Part shown: one piece after another, positions 32,779 to 41,340 of the stretch
Layout of the letters: every line of letters starts with the position of its first letter
Numbering within the stretch: the stretch's first letter is position 1
From: Pelagibius sp.
GTDB taxonomy: Bacteria > Pseudomonadota > Alphaproteobacteria > Kiloniellales > Kiloniellaceae
Length of the DNA: 64,000 bases
Direction: 5' to 3'
NCBI RefSeq assembly: GCF_028281305.1
Contig: NZ_JANQKD010000023.1
Span: forward strand, 1-64,000
Made by a program: the position numbers and the translations under genes
The notes under the pieces: model-generated
Seen by the model: only the letters and a program-made list of their open reading frames with translations
Databases searched by the model: none
Told to the model about the DNA's origin: nothing

Positions 32779-34214
32779 CGCTCTGGATTGCCATTGCCAT
32801 CGCCGTTGCTTTGACGGCTCTCTGGTTGACGCGGCCCTTCCTCCATCGCGCCCAGTCGGAGTCCAACGAGGCGGAGCACGCCATTTCGATCTATCGCGAT
32901 CAGCGCGAGGAGGTGCAGCGCGACGCCGAGAGCGGCCTGATCACGGCGGCGGAGCGCGATGCCGCCGAACAGGAGATCGAGAGTCGTGCGCTTCGCGCCG
33001 CGCGTCTCTTGGACACCGGAATTTCCGTCACCCGGCGCGCGCCGCTCACGGCAGCCGGGCTGGGCCTGCTGGCCTGCGCCGGCGCTGTCGGTCTCTATGC
33101 CTCTATGGGCGCACCGGATGCCGTCGACCAGCCCTTGGCGGAGCGCCGGACGGCAATCCTGGAACGGCAGGCAGCCTCGGGCGACCTGGAAAGCCAGGCC
33201 ATGCTGATGATCGAGCGCGGCGAAACCGAGCCCGAGAGCTTTGAGAAGTGGTGGACCCTGGCGCGCTCCCACGCGGCGGTCGGCGACTATGCCTCCGCCG
33301 CCGATGCTTATCGCCGCGCAGCGGAGCTGTCGGACGACGATCCCGCCGTGCTCTCCGCCTATGCCGAGGCGCTGACGCTGGCCAACGGCAACAAGGTCCC
33401 GCTGGCGGCCAAGCTGATCTTCTCCCAGGCGGTGCAGAGCGGTAACGATCCGCGTGCCCGCTATTACCTGGCCTTGGCCAAGGCTCAATCCCAGGATTTC
33501 GAAGGGGCGCTCGCCGACTGGGTGCAGCTGCTCGGCGAGTCTCAGGCCGGAGCACCCTGGGTGCCGCTGGTGCGCCGCGACATCGTCAATATGACGCGCT
33601 TCCTCAAGCGCGACCTGGCAGCGGTGTTGCCGGACGCCACCGAGGCGGAGCTGGCCCGGGCTGCGCTACCGGTGCAGCAGCCGGTGCAGACGGCATCCGC
33701 AAGCGATCCGGCCCAGGAGAGCGCGCGGCTGGCGGCTGCCCTGGAGGCCGACCCGAAGGACTGGCAGGGCTGGATCCGTCTGGCCCGCCTGCGGGCCGGG
33801 GCCGGATCGGCTGAGGAGGCCGGGGCGGCATTGACGGCAGCCCGGGAGCACTTTGCCGGCGCGCCTTTCGTGCTGGGGAAAATCGACGAGGTCGCCGCAG
33901 AACTCGGCCTTGCCCAGCGGCAGGTCGCGCGCGGCCCCAGCGACGAGGACGTCGCCGCGGCGGCCAGCCTGAGCGAGGAAGAGCGTGATCAGATGGTGCG
34001 TGGCATGGTGGATGGCCTGGCGGCGCGGCTGGAAGGCCGGCCCGATGACCTGGAGGGCTGGCTGATGCTCATCCGCTCCTACGCTGTGCTGCAGGAGGCC
34101 GAGGCCGCCCAGCAGGCGGTACGCGATGCCAGCCGGGCGTTTGAAGCCGATGCCGCCAAGCGCCGGCAGATCGCCCAGACCGCCGACAGCCTGGGGATCC
34201 CGCCAGTCCAGTAA
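32775..34214 (+). CDS. ccmI: CcmI/NrfG-like cytochrome c biogenesis protein with TPR domains
   Basis: A 479-residue protein. An N-terminal membrane helix (about 2-20), the conserved EHAISIYRDQREEVQRDAESGLIT stretch of CcmI and a second helix (about 92-112) precede a periplasmic region with tetratricopeptide-like helices (about 150-260 and 300-470). CcmI holds the apocytochrome C-terminus and passes it to the CcmF-CcmH lyase. ATGA overlap with the ccmF-ccmH gene indicates translational coupling. Together with its neighbours it resembles NrfEFG, a lyase set specialised for one cytochrome. A general Ccm system is presumably elsewhere in the genome. Confidence 0.85.
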   Translation: MTLWIAIAIAVALTALWLTRPFLHRAQSESNEAEHAISIYRDQREEVQRDAESGLITAAERDAAEQEIESRALRAARLLDTGISVTRRAPLTAAGLGLLACAGAVGLYASMGAPDAVDQPLAERRTAILERQAASGDLESQAMLMIERGETEPESFEKWWTLARSHAAVGDYASAADAYRRAAELSDDDPAVLSAYAEALTLANGNKVPLAAKLIFSQAVQSGNDPRARYYLALAKAQSQDFEGALADWVQLLGESQAGAPWVPLVRRDIVNMTRFLKRDLAAVLPDATEAELARAALPVQQPVQTASASDPAQESARLAAALEADPKDWQGWIRLARLRAGAGSAEEAGAALTAAREHFAGAPFVLGKIDEVAAELGLAQRQVARGPSDEDVAAAASLSEEERDQMVRGMVDGLAARLEGRPDDLEGWLMLIRSYAVLQEAEAAQQAVRDASRAFEADAAKRRQIAQTADSLGIPPVQ

Positions 34215-34238
34215 GCGGCCGTAGGCCAAGGCCGGAAG

Positions 34239-34329
34239 GCCGGACGGCAAGAGCTTTCCCACGGGTGAGGGTTCCGGAGGAAAAGCTGAGACTCTCAGGT
34301 AGGGTGGCGGCTAAGCTGGCGTCAGCCAG
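34239..34329 (+). promoter_or_regulatory. Glycine-riboswitch-like leader
   Basis: CCGGAGGAAAA (34274-34284) followed by ACTCTCAGGTA (34291-34301) resembles the conserved core of the glycine aptamer (CCGAAGGAGCAA ... ACTCTCAGGTA), with AAGAGC upstream (34249-34254) in place of GGAGAGC. A CTGGC-GTCA-GCCAG hairpin (34316-34329) follows. It lies 50-140 bp before a class V aminotransferase gene, of a family that includes glyoxylate aminotransferases which produce glycine. The fit is partial and only one aptamer is visible. Confidence 0.45.
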
Positions 34330-34376
34330 ACCCCCCAAGGGTCCGTAACCCCAAAGTCTGCCGCCAGGAGAGAGCA

Positions 34377-35522
34377 ATGTCCGGCCTGCTGAAGAACGTC
34401 GATCCCGACGGACTTCTCGAATACTCCGTGGTCTTCACCGACCGTGCCCTCAACCACATGTCCCAGTCCTTCCAGGGCGTGATGCGCGACATCTCCGACA
34501 CCCTGAAGCGGGTCTACAAGGCCGAGGCGGTGGCGGTGGTGCCCGGCGGCGGCACCTATGCCATGGAGGCGGTGGCCCGCCAGTTCGCCGGCGGCAAGAA
34601 GTGCCTGGTCATTCGCAACGGCTGGTTTAGCTACCGTTGGACTCAGATTTTCGAAGCCGGTGACATCCCCGATGAGGCCATCGTGCTGAAGGCCCGCCAG
34701 ACGGCACCCGGTCATCAGGCGCCCTTCGCCCCGGTGCCTATCGAGGAGGCGGTGGCGGTTATCGAGGCGGAAAGGCCCGATGTGGTCTTCGCACCGCATG
34801 TGGAGACCTCTGCCGGCATGATCCTGCCGGAGGGCTATATGAAGGCCCTGGCGGAGGCGGTGCACGGCGTTGGCGGGCTCTTCGTTCTGGACTGCATTGC
34901 TTCGGGCACGATCTGGGTCGACATGGCCGCGACCGGTGTCGATGTCCTGATCTCGGCGCCGCAGAAGGGCTGGAGCGCCTCGCCCTGCAGCGGCCTGGTC
35001 ATGATGAGCAAGGCGGCGCGGGAGCGCATCGAGGGGACGACCAGCTCCAGCTTCGCCTGCGACCTGAAAAAGTGGCTGGAGATCATGGAAGCCTACGAGA
35101 AGGGCGGCCATGCCTACCACGCCACCATGCCCACTGATGCGCTTGCCGGTTTCCGCGACGCCATGCGGGAGACCGAACTGACCGGCTTCGACGCTGCATG
35201 TGAGGCCCAGCAGGAGCTGGGCACGCGCGTGCGCAAGCTGCTGGCCGACGCCGGCTTCAGGAGCGTGGCTGCGGAAGGCTTCGGCGCCCCCGGCGTCGTG
35301 GTCTGCTATACCGACGATGCGGACATCAAGAGCGGCAAGAAATTCGCGGCTCAGGGCCTGCAGATCGCCGCCGGCGTGCCCCTGATGTGCGACGAGCCGG
35401 CGGACTTCCAGACCTTCCGCATCGGCCTCTTCGGTCTCGACAAGCTGGCCGATGTCGGGCGCACGGTCGCCAACCTGAAAACGGCCCTCGACAAAGTGGT
35501 GGGGACCGCAAATCTGCGGTGA
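34377..35522 (+). CDS. Class V aminotransferase (alanine/serine-glyoxylate type)
   Basis: A 381-residue PLP enzyme of fold type I. The PLP-phosphate loop is VPGGGTYAMEAV (about 56-67), the ring-stacking and Asp region is FVLDCIASGT (about 168-177), and the Schiff-base lysine lies in SAPQKGWSASP (about 199-209). Many relatives transfer the amino group of alanine or serine to glyoxylate, giving glycine, or act on related small amines. A glycine-riboswitch-like leader precedes the gene, which would suit control by glycine level. The start ATG follows AGGAGAG. The substrate is not certain. Confidence 0.8.
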   Translation: MSGLLKNVDPDGLLEYSVVFTDRALNHMSQSFQGVMRDISDTLKRVYKAEAVAVVPGGGTYAMEAVARQFAGGKKCLVIRNGWFSYRWTQIFEAGDIPDEAIVLKARQTAPGHQAPFAPVPIEEAVAVIEAERPDVVFAPHVETSAGMILPEGYMKALAEAVHGVGGLFVLDCIASGTIWVDMAATGVDVLISAPQKGWSASPCSGLVMMSKAARERIEGTTSSSFACDLKKWLEIMEAYEKGGHAYHATMPTDALAGFRDAMRETELTGFDAACEAQQELGTRVRKLLADAGFRSVAAEGFGAPGVVVCYTDDADIKSGKKFAAQGLQIAAGVPLMCDEPADFQTFRIGLFGLDKLADVGRTVANLKTALDKVVGTANLR

Positions 35523-35528
35523 TGGTCT

Positions 35529-36077
35529 GTGCCCGTGACCGCCATTGCCTGCTTGGCCTGGGGCTCGCTGTTCTGGTCGCCGCGCAGTCTGCCGATGCAA
35601 TCGCCGTGGCATGAAGACGGCCCGCTGATCCCGGTTGAGTTCGCCCGCAAGTCCAAGCGCAACTACATCTCTCTGGTCATTGAGCCGGCCGCTCGGCCCG
35701 TGCCGACTCTTTGGTGCTTCATGGCGGTGCAGTCCATGGAGGCGGCGTGCGAAGCTCTTGGGGAGAGAGAGGGGACCAGCGACCCCGCACACGTCGGCCG
35801 TTGGGTCGCTGGCCAGGAGGAGCCGGACCTGATCGCCGGCCTCGCGGGCTGGGCAGACGCCCGGTCCCTGGACGGTGTCGTCTGGACGGCCCTGCCGCCG
35901 AAGTTCGACAGCGCCCGGACCCCCGCGGCAGATGAGGTCCTGGCCTTTCTCGCCGGCCTCGAGGGAGCCGAGCGGGCGTTCGCCGAGCGCTATGTGCGCA
36001 GGACGCATCCGCAAATCAGAACCCCTTACCGCGCGCGCATCGAAGACGCGCTCGGCTGGCATCCCGAGGACTCCTAG
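35529..36077 (+). CDS. Hypothetical protein, gamma-glutamylcyclotransferase-like N-terminus
   Basis: A 182-residue protein starting with GTG six bases after the aminotransferase stop, so probably in the same transcript. CLAWGSLFWSPR near the start resembles the YGSL loop of GGCT-fold enzymes, and PVEFARKSKRNYISLVIEP and VPTLWCFMAV continue a beta-rich core. The usual catalytic Glu is not obvious, so enzymatic activity is unproven. No signal peptide is evident despite the hydrophobic start. Its role next to an aminotransferase is unknown. Confidence 0.55.
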   Translation: MPVTAIACLAWGSLFWSPRSLPMQSPWHEDGPLIPVEFARKSKRNYISLVIEPAARPVPTLWCFMAVQSMEAACEALGEREGTSDPAHVGRWVAGQEEPDLIAGLAGWADARSLDGVVWTALPPKFDSARTPAADEVLAFLAGLEGAERAFAERYVRRTHPQIRTPYRARIEDALGWHPEDS

Positions 36078-36251
36078 GCCGGCACACGGTCAAAGGCGGG
36101 TATAGTGCCGGGCAGTGCCGGGCAGTGACGGCGGACGGGGTCGAGCAATCCTGTTCCGGATCGCCTTTAGGTTCGTTGAGGCGGGTTTTCCCCTGTGACA
36201 TTCTTGTGCTGTCGGGCCGTAGCCTTTGGGCAAGGTCCGGTAGGCAAGGAA

Positions 36252-38873
36252 ATGAAGGGGGGCCGCATTTCATTGCTGAACCGGGGTCATTTTCGCGCGG
36301 GTCCGGGATCCGTGCTGCGGCGCTGTGCGCCTGGCTTTGCAGGGCTGCTTCTGCTGGCGGCCTGTGCCGCGCCGTACTTTCCGGCGCCCCAGCCCTCTGC
36401 GGGGTTCACCAACTTCGAAACCGAGCCGCTGCGGCCGATCGCTCTGTCCGGCGACGGTAGTCATCTCTATGCGCTCAACACCCCCGATGACCGGTTGGAG
36501 GTCTTCGCGGCCAGTCCCGGCGGCCTGAAGCCGGTGGGCGAGGCGCGCCTGGGTCTGCGCCCGATCGCACTGACGCTGCGCAACGCGCGCGAGCTCTGGG
36601 TGACGAATCATCTTTCCGACAGTGTCTCCGTCGTCGATGTCAGCGACCCGGCGGCGCCCCGGGTTATCCGCAGCCTGGATGTCGGCGACGAACCCCGCGG
36701 CATCGTGGCGGCGGGACCCGAGCGGCGCTGGGTGGTCGTCGCCGCGGCGAAGCGGGGCGACAGTCTGCGGCCGGGAACCGGCCGCGCCCATCTCTGGGTC
36801 TTTGACGCGGAAGCGCCCGAACGTGCGCCGCAGGTGCTGACCCTGTTCGGTGCGAAGCCCCGCGCCCTCGCGGTCTCGCCGGACGGCCTTTCGGTCTACG
36901 CTGGCATCTTCCATTCCGGCAACAGGACCGCCAGTGTCGGCGGCATCGAGGCTGCCTCCATCGGCCGGGCCCCCCTCTACAGCTTCGACAATCCGCCGCC
37001 GCCCGAGGGCCCGCCGAAGGCCGGCGCCATTGTGCGCCAGGTGAACGATACCTGGCTGGACGCAGAGGGGCGCGACTGGTCGCGTCTGGTGCCCTTTGAT
37101 CTGCCCGATTACGACGTCTTCCGCATCGACCTCTCCGGCGACCGGCCGAGGGTTGCCGAGGCCATCAGCGGTGTCGGCACCGTGCTCTTCGACATCGCCG
37201 TGCGCCCGCGCGACGGCGAAGGGGGTGACGCAGCACGCCAGGAGGTCTGGGTCTCCAACAGCGAGGCGGCCAACCTGACGGTCCATGAGCCGCGTCTCCG
37301 GGGCCGCTTCGCCGAGAACCGCATCACCCGCCTGCGGCGCGGCGCCGAAGGCTGGGAGGTCCTGCCGCAGGATCTGAACCCCCGCGTCGACCCAGCGCAC
37401 ACGCCGGCGCCTTCCGCGCTGCGGGCCCGCAGCCTTGCCCAGCCGCTGCAGATCGTCTTCGAACCATCGGGGGAGAAGGCCTACGTGGCAGCCTTCGGGT
37501 CGCGCAAGGTCGCCGTGCTCTCGCCCGACGCCGAGGTGCTGGACCGCATCGACGTCGGCTTCGGTCCGGCCGGGCTGGCCTACGACGCAGCAAGGCAGAG
37601 GCTTTACGTCTTCAACCGACTGGATACCTCGATCTCCGTCGTCGACACGCAGGGCGGCAAGGTCGTCGCCACTGTTCCATTGAAGCACGACCCGACGCCT
37701 GCAGTGATCAAGGCCGGGCGCCCGCTGCTCTACGACGCTGCGGCGACCTCCGGCCAGGGCACTCTGTCCTGCGCCTCCTGCCATGTCTTCGCCGACTTCG
37801 ACGGACTTGCCTGGGATCTCGGCAATCCCGAGGGCGAACTGGTGGCTATGCCGGAGGTGCTGGAGCACGGCCTCTTCGTTCCGCAGCAGGAGTTCCATCC
37901 CCTGAAAGGTCCCATGACGACCCAGAGCCTGCGCGGCATCGCCGACACCGGGCCGCTGCATTGGCGCGGCGACCGCTTCGGGCGCGACAGCGATCAGCCG
38001 GGCAGCAATTTGGCGAGCTTCATGGACTTCGATCGGGCCTTTGTCGACCTGATGGGGATGAAGCAGGCGCCCGGCAAGGCCGAGATGGAAGCCTTTGCCC
38101 GCTTCGTTCACACGATCCGCTATCCACCCAACCCAAATGAGGCGCCGGACCGCAGCTACAATTCGCGGCAGCAAGCGGGCTTTCGCATTTTCAATGACGG
38201 TATCGACATCGACCGCGGTCTCCTGAGTTGCCGCGACTGCCACGCGGCGCCGCTGGGCACCAACGGCCTGATCAACTTCGAAGGGATCGATGCCGGGATC
38301 GACATGAAGACGGCGCACCTGCGCAACGTCTATCAGAAGGTCGGGCGCTTCAACCGGCCCGGCCCCCAGGTCTCCGGCTTCGGCCTTGTGCACGATGGCA
38401 GCATCGACACCATCATCAACTTCCTGAAGCTGGACGTCTTTCACATTCCCGGCAAGACGGAGGAGGAGCGCGACAGTCTGCGCGCCGACTTGAACGCCTT
38501 CGTCATGGCCTTCAACACCGGCATAGCGCCGGCGGTCGGCCTGCAGACCACGGTCAGCGGGACGGCGGATGACGGGCAGAGGGCGCGGATCGACCTGATG
38601 GCCGAGCGGGCCGCCGCCGGAGACTGCGATCTGATCGCCTGGGCGCGCGCGGCGGGGCGCGAGAGGGGATGGCTCTGGGGTGCGGAGGGTTTTCTGCCGG
38701 ACCGCGCGGGCGAGGCACCTTGGCGGCGGGACGACTTGCTGGCGCATGCGGCCGGAGCGCCGGTGACCTTCGCCTGCGTGCCCCCGGGCGACGGCTGGCG
38801 CAGCGCGTTGGACCGGGATCTCGACGGACGGCTTGATGGCGATGAGCCCGGCCTAAGGACCTCCCTGCAATGA
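36252..38873 (+). CDS. Beta-propeller / di-haem cytochrome c peroxidase-like lipoprotein
   Basis: A protein of about 873 residues. A signal peptide with lipobox LLLLAAC-AAP suggests an outer- or inner-membrane lipoprotein. Residues about 50-490 hold YVTN-type beta-propeller repeats (RPIALTLRNARELWVTNHLSDSVSVVDVSD and FNRLDTSISVVDTQGGKVV are clear blades). The C-terminal part has two c-haem sites, CASCH (C507) and CRDCH (C660), in a MauG/cytochrome c peroxidase-like setting (TQSLRGIADTGPLHWRGDR, TAHLRNVYQ). Such fusions are redox enzymes of the envelope with unknown substrates. I chose ATG 36252, preceded by AAGGAA. The last codons overlap the next gene (ATGA), so the two are coupled. Confidence 0.82.
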   Translation: MKGGRISLLNRGHFRAGPGSVLRRCAPGFAGLLLLAACAAPYFPAPQPSAGFTNFETEPLRPIALSGDGSHLYALNTPDDRLEVFAASPGGLKPVGEARLGLRPIALTLRNARELWVTNHLSDSVSVVDVSDPAAPRVIRSLDVGDEPRGIVAAGPERRWVVVAAAKRGDSLRPGTGRAHLWVFDAEAPERAPQVLTLFGAKPRALAVSPDGLSVYAGIFHSGNRTASVGGIEAASIGRAPLYSFDNPPPPEGPPKAGAIVRQVNDTWLDAEGRDWSRLVPFDLPDYDVFRIDLSGDRPRVAEAISGVGTVLFDIAVRPRDGEGGDAARQEVWVSNSEAANLTVHEPRLRGRFAENRITRLRRGAEGWEVLPQDLNPRVDPAHTPAPSALRARSLAQPLQIVFEPSGEKAYVAAFGSRKVAVLSPDAEVLDRIDVGFGPAGLAYDAARQRLYVFNRLDTSISVVDTQGGKVVATVPLKHDPTPAVIKAGRPLLYDAAATSGQGTLSCASCHVFADFDGLAWDLGNPEGELVAMPEVLEHGLFVPQQEFHPLKGPMTTQSLRGIADTGPLHWRGDRFGRDSDQPGSNLASFMDFDRAFVDLMGMKQAPGKAEMEAFARFVHTIRYPPNPNEAPDRSYNSRQQAGFRIFNDGIDIDRGLLSCRDCHAAPLGTNGLINFEGIDAGIDMKTAHLRNVYQKVGRFNRPGPQVSGFGLVHDGSIDTIINFLKLDVFHIPGKTEEERDSLRADLNAFVMAFNTGIAPAVGLQTTVSGTADDGQRARIDLMAERAAAGDCDLIAWARAAGRERGWLWGAEGFLPDRAGEAPWRRDDLLAHAAGAPVTFACVPPGDGWRSALDRDLDGRLDGDEPGLRTSLQ

Positions 38874-40099
38874 CACGCTCAAGGAGGAACCCCCCGCGTA
38901 TTGCCCGGCCACGCTGCGCCCTTGCGCTTCTGCTGCCGCTCCTCGTTCTGCTCGGGGCCTGTGCCACGCTGCCGGATACCCTGCCCGCGAGCGGCGTTTT
39001 GGGAGGGCAGCAGTTCTCCGTCGGCGTCGACTCCGAGGAAGCGGCCTATCTGATGGAGCACTATCTGGCCGGTGCCCGCCTGCGCCCCGAGTTCGACCGG
39101 CGTATCGATGCTCTCTACGCCGGGCGCGGCGGGAAGGGGCTGCCGGACCGGGATGCCCTGAACCGCATCGCCGATGCCTTCTCCGTCGACTTCGCGGCCA
39201 TTTATTTTGCGGACCTGATCAACCGGGTGCCGGCAAATCAACTGCTGCGCCGATCCTACGAGGTGCATCTGGCGCGGGCCCTGAAGGGCTATGCCGTTGA
39301 GGAGGGACGGACGCTGCTGCCCCAGGCCGCGGACTATCAACTCGTGTTCGTTCCGGCCTATCACTACGAGAGTCACAAGAACACCGGCGCGGATCTGTCT
39401 GACCCGCGTCTTGCGCTCAGCAGTGCCGGGCTGTCGCCGCAACTGGTCAGGACCGACGAGATCGGCTCCATCGACACCAACGCGCTGGTCGTTGCCGACT
39501 ACCTGCGCCGCAACACCTCCCCCGACAGCAAGGTGATCGTGGTCAGCGCCAGCAAGTCGAGCCCGGAGGTGGCGCTGGCGCTCTCCGCGCTCGAACCGGA
39601 GTATGCCGGGCGCATCAAGGCCTGGATCAACATCGTCGGGACCCTGCAGGGATCGCCGCTGGCGGACGAGGTCCTGGGCGATGGCCCGCTCTCCAAGTAT
39701 CGCGCCTTCGTTGACGATCCCGGCATGCATTCCATGCTGACGAAGCGGCGCCGTGCGGCATTCAAGCGGATCCGGACGGATGAGGATCTGCTGATCGTCA
39801 ACTACATCGGTATCCCGGTGACCGGCACCATCTCCGACGCGGTGCGCGATACATACATCATCCTGAGGCCCTATGGGCCGAACGACGGCCTTAATCTGCT
39901 GGCCGATCTGATCGCGCCTGAAAGCGTGACGCTCGCCGACTTCGGACGCGACCACTACATGGTGGACGAGACCCTGCGTCAACGCACCATCGCTCTCGTC
40001 AACACCACGATCCAATGGCTGGAAAGCTGCAAGCATCGGCGTGGAGGCGGCTGGCCCACGCTGGCCAGTGTGACGGATTGCAGCCTGGCGGAGCGATAG
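38870..40099 (+). CDS. Lipoprotein with alpha/beta-hydrolase-like fold, function unknown
   Basis: A 409-residue protein with a signal peptide and lipobox LLVLLGAC-ATL. The C-terminal two thirds follow an alpha/beta-hydrolase rhythm: LVFVPAYHYESH near the oxyanion position, VIVVSASKSSPEVALAL where the nucleophile elbow would be, and FGRDHYMVDE near a possible catalytic His. The elbow reads S-A-S-K-S rather than G-x-S-x-G, so catalysis is doubtful. The start codon overlaps the peroxidase-like gene's stop, so a shared envelope function is likely. I do not recognise a named family. Confidence 0.6.
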   Translation: MTRSRRNPPRIARPRCALALLLPLLVLLGACATLPDTLPASGVLGGQQFSVGVDSEEAAYLMEHYLAGARLRPEFDRRIDALYAGRGGKGLPDRDALNRIADAFSVDFAAIYFADLINRVPANQLLRRSYEVHLARALKGYAVEEGRTLLPQAADYQLVFVPAYHYESHKNTGADLSDPRLALSSAGLSPQLVRTDEIGSIDTNALVVADYLRRNTSPDSKVIVVSASKSSPEVALALSALEPEYAGRIKAWINIVGTLQGSPLADEVLGDGPLSKYRAFVDDPGMHSMLTKRRRAAFKRIRTDEDLLIVNYIGIPVTGTISDAVRDTYIILRPYGPNDGLNLLADLIAPESVTLADFGRDHYMVDETLRQRTIALVNTTIQWLESCKHRRGGGWPTLASVTDCSLAER

Positions 40100-40134
40100 A
40101 CATGGACTAGCCGGACGCGTCGGGGGAGGGGCGC

Positions 40135-41178
40135 ATGGGAGATGATCTTGAAAGGAAAGCGGTAAGGCAGACACGTGCAGGAGACCGGCAGCTGCGGCTG
40201 CTGGTGTCGCTGATCATGATGCTTGCGGCGGGCGCCTGTGTCGCCAGACCGGCGATGGTCGAGGTCGTCGCCTTCGAGAGTCGAAGCTACGGCTTCGTCG
40301 ATCAACTGCTGGCAGGGAAGCCCGGTGAACCACAGCAGGCCGAGGCGGTACTGGTCCTGCCGGAGGACGGGAACTTCAAAGCGCCTTATCCGGCCTTGGT
40401 CCTGCTTCATACCTCCAACGGCCAGGGCTCGCAGGACTGGCTCTATGCGCAGCGCCTGCGGGAAGAAGGGGTGGCGGTTCTGGCCATCGACAGCTTCTCG
40501 CCGCGCGACGTCGATCACACGGTGCGTGACCAGACCCTGGTGAGCACCGCGTCGATGCTCGCCGACGCCTATGCCGGGCTTCGATTCCTGCTGCGCGATC
40601 CCCGTATCGACCCGCGGCTTGTCGGCGTTATAGGCTTCTCGAAAGGCGGTATCGCCGCGCTCTATGCGGGCTATGAGTCGATCCGAGAAAAACTGGCCAT
40701 GGCGGAGGCGCGCTTCGCCTTGCACATCGCCTACTATCCCTGGTGCGGCCTGCGGCTGCGCCGGCCCGTCACGACCGGCGCGCCGATCCTCATTCAGTCC
40801 GGTGCGCTGGACGACCTGGTGCCGCCGGAGCGTTGCGCCGAGTTGGCGGCCGCGACACGCGGGCCGGAGGGACCGAGCAACATGACTCTCGTGGTCCACC
40901 CGGGGGCGCGGCACGCTTTCGATCATCCTCTTCTGGAGCTGTTCGGCAAGGTGGACATCACCGCGCCCTCGCCAGCCTTCTGCGAGTTGGAGCAACAGGA
41001 AGACGGGGGCTTTGTGGAAACCCGCAGCGGGCGGGAGATCGATGCGGTAAACCTTGCTGCTGTGCTGGCCGGTTGCAGCCGCAGCGGACACGCAGGCGGC
41101 AACGAGGCGGCGGCGGAGCAGGCCTACCGCAACACGCTTGCCTTTCTGGGAGCCGCTGGCTTCCTGAAGCGCCGCTGA
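40135..41178 (+). CDS. Dienelactone-hydrolase-family protein, membrane-anchored
   Basis: A 347-residue protein. A hydrophobic N-terminal segment (about 21-37, ending in GAC-VA) could be a signal anchor or lipobox. The hydrolase domain has LVLLHTSNGQGSQDW (oxyanion region), GVIGFSKGGIAALYAG (nucleophile S in G-F-S-K-G), IQSGALDDLVPPE (acid) and HPGARHAFD (catalytic His), the DLH order. It is 35 bp after the previous lipoprotein and on the same strand, so it probably completes a three-gene envelope cluster with the peroxidase-like protein. A strong terminator lies after its stop. The substrate is unknown. Confidence 0.75.
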   Translation: MGDDLERKAVRQTRAGDRQLRLLVSLIMMLAAGACVARPAMVEVVAFESRSYGFVDQLLAGKPGEPQQAEAVLVLPEDGNFKAPYPALVLLHTSNGQGSQDWLYAQRLREEGVAVLAIDSFSPRDVDHTVRDQTLVSTASMLADAYAGLRFLLRDPRIDPRLVGVIGFSKGGIAALYAGYESIREKLAMAEARFALHIAYYPWCGLRLRRPVTTGAPILIQSGALDDLVPPERCAELAAATRGPEGPSNMTLVVHPGARHAFDHPLLELFGKVDITAPSPAFCELEQQEDGGFVETRSGREIDAVNLAAVLAGCSRSGHAGGNEAAAEQAYRNTLAFLGAAGFLKRR

Positions 41179-41202
41179 CGGCGCGCCGCAGTCCGCAGCA
41201 TA

Positions 41203-41264
41203 GAGCGGATCATGTTTAGACGGAAACACCTTGGTGTTTGCGTATTAACATGTGAATTCGCTCT
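41203..41264. repeat. Imperfect 62-bp palindromic element
   Basis: GAGCGGATCATGTT...AAACACC (41203-41230) pairs imperfectly with GGTGTTTGCG...ATGTGAATTCGCTC (41234-41264). AGAGCGGATCATGTTTAGA-like sequences recur between genes in related Alphaproteobacteria, so this is probably a dispersed repeat. It lies between two convergent genes. Confidence 0.55.
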
Positions 41265-41276
41265 GCAGCTAAGAGT

Positions 41277-41340
41277 TAGAGCAGCTTCACCGGTTTGGAT
41301 GGATCGCTTTTGCGAATCCATCCAAACCGGACCTGCTCTA
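41277..41340. terminator. Bidirectional hairpin between convergent genes
   Basis: The outer arms TAGAGCAG (41277-41284) and CTGCTCTA (41333-41340) and the inner 14-bp arms CCGGTTTGGATGGA (41290-41303) and TCCATCCAAACCGG (41317-41330) form a long stem. It closes the hydrolase transcript and reaches into the GntR stop codon (41338-41340), serving both directions. Confidence 0.7.

Noticed and set aside
36270-38747. An 825-codon frame on the minus strand opposite the propeller-peroxidase gene
   Set aside because: The plus-strand protein has a lipobox, propeller blades and two haem motifs. The antisense frame has only biased composition.
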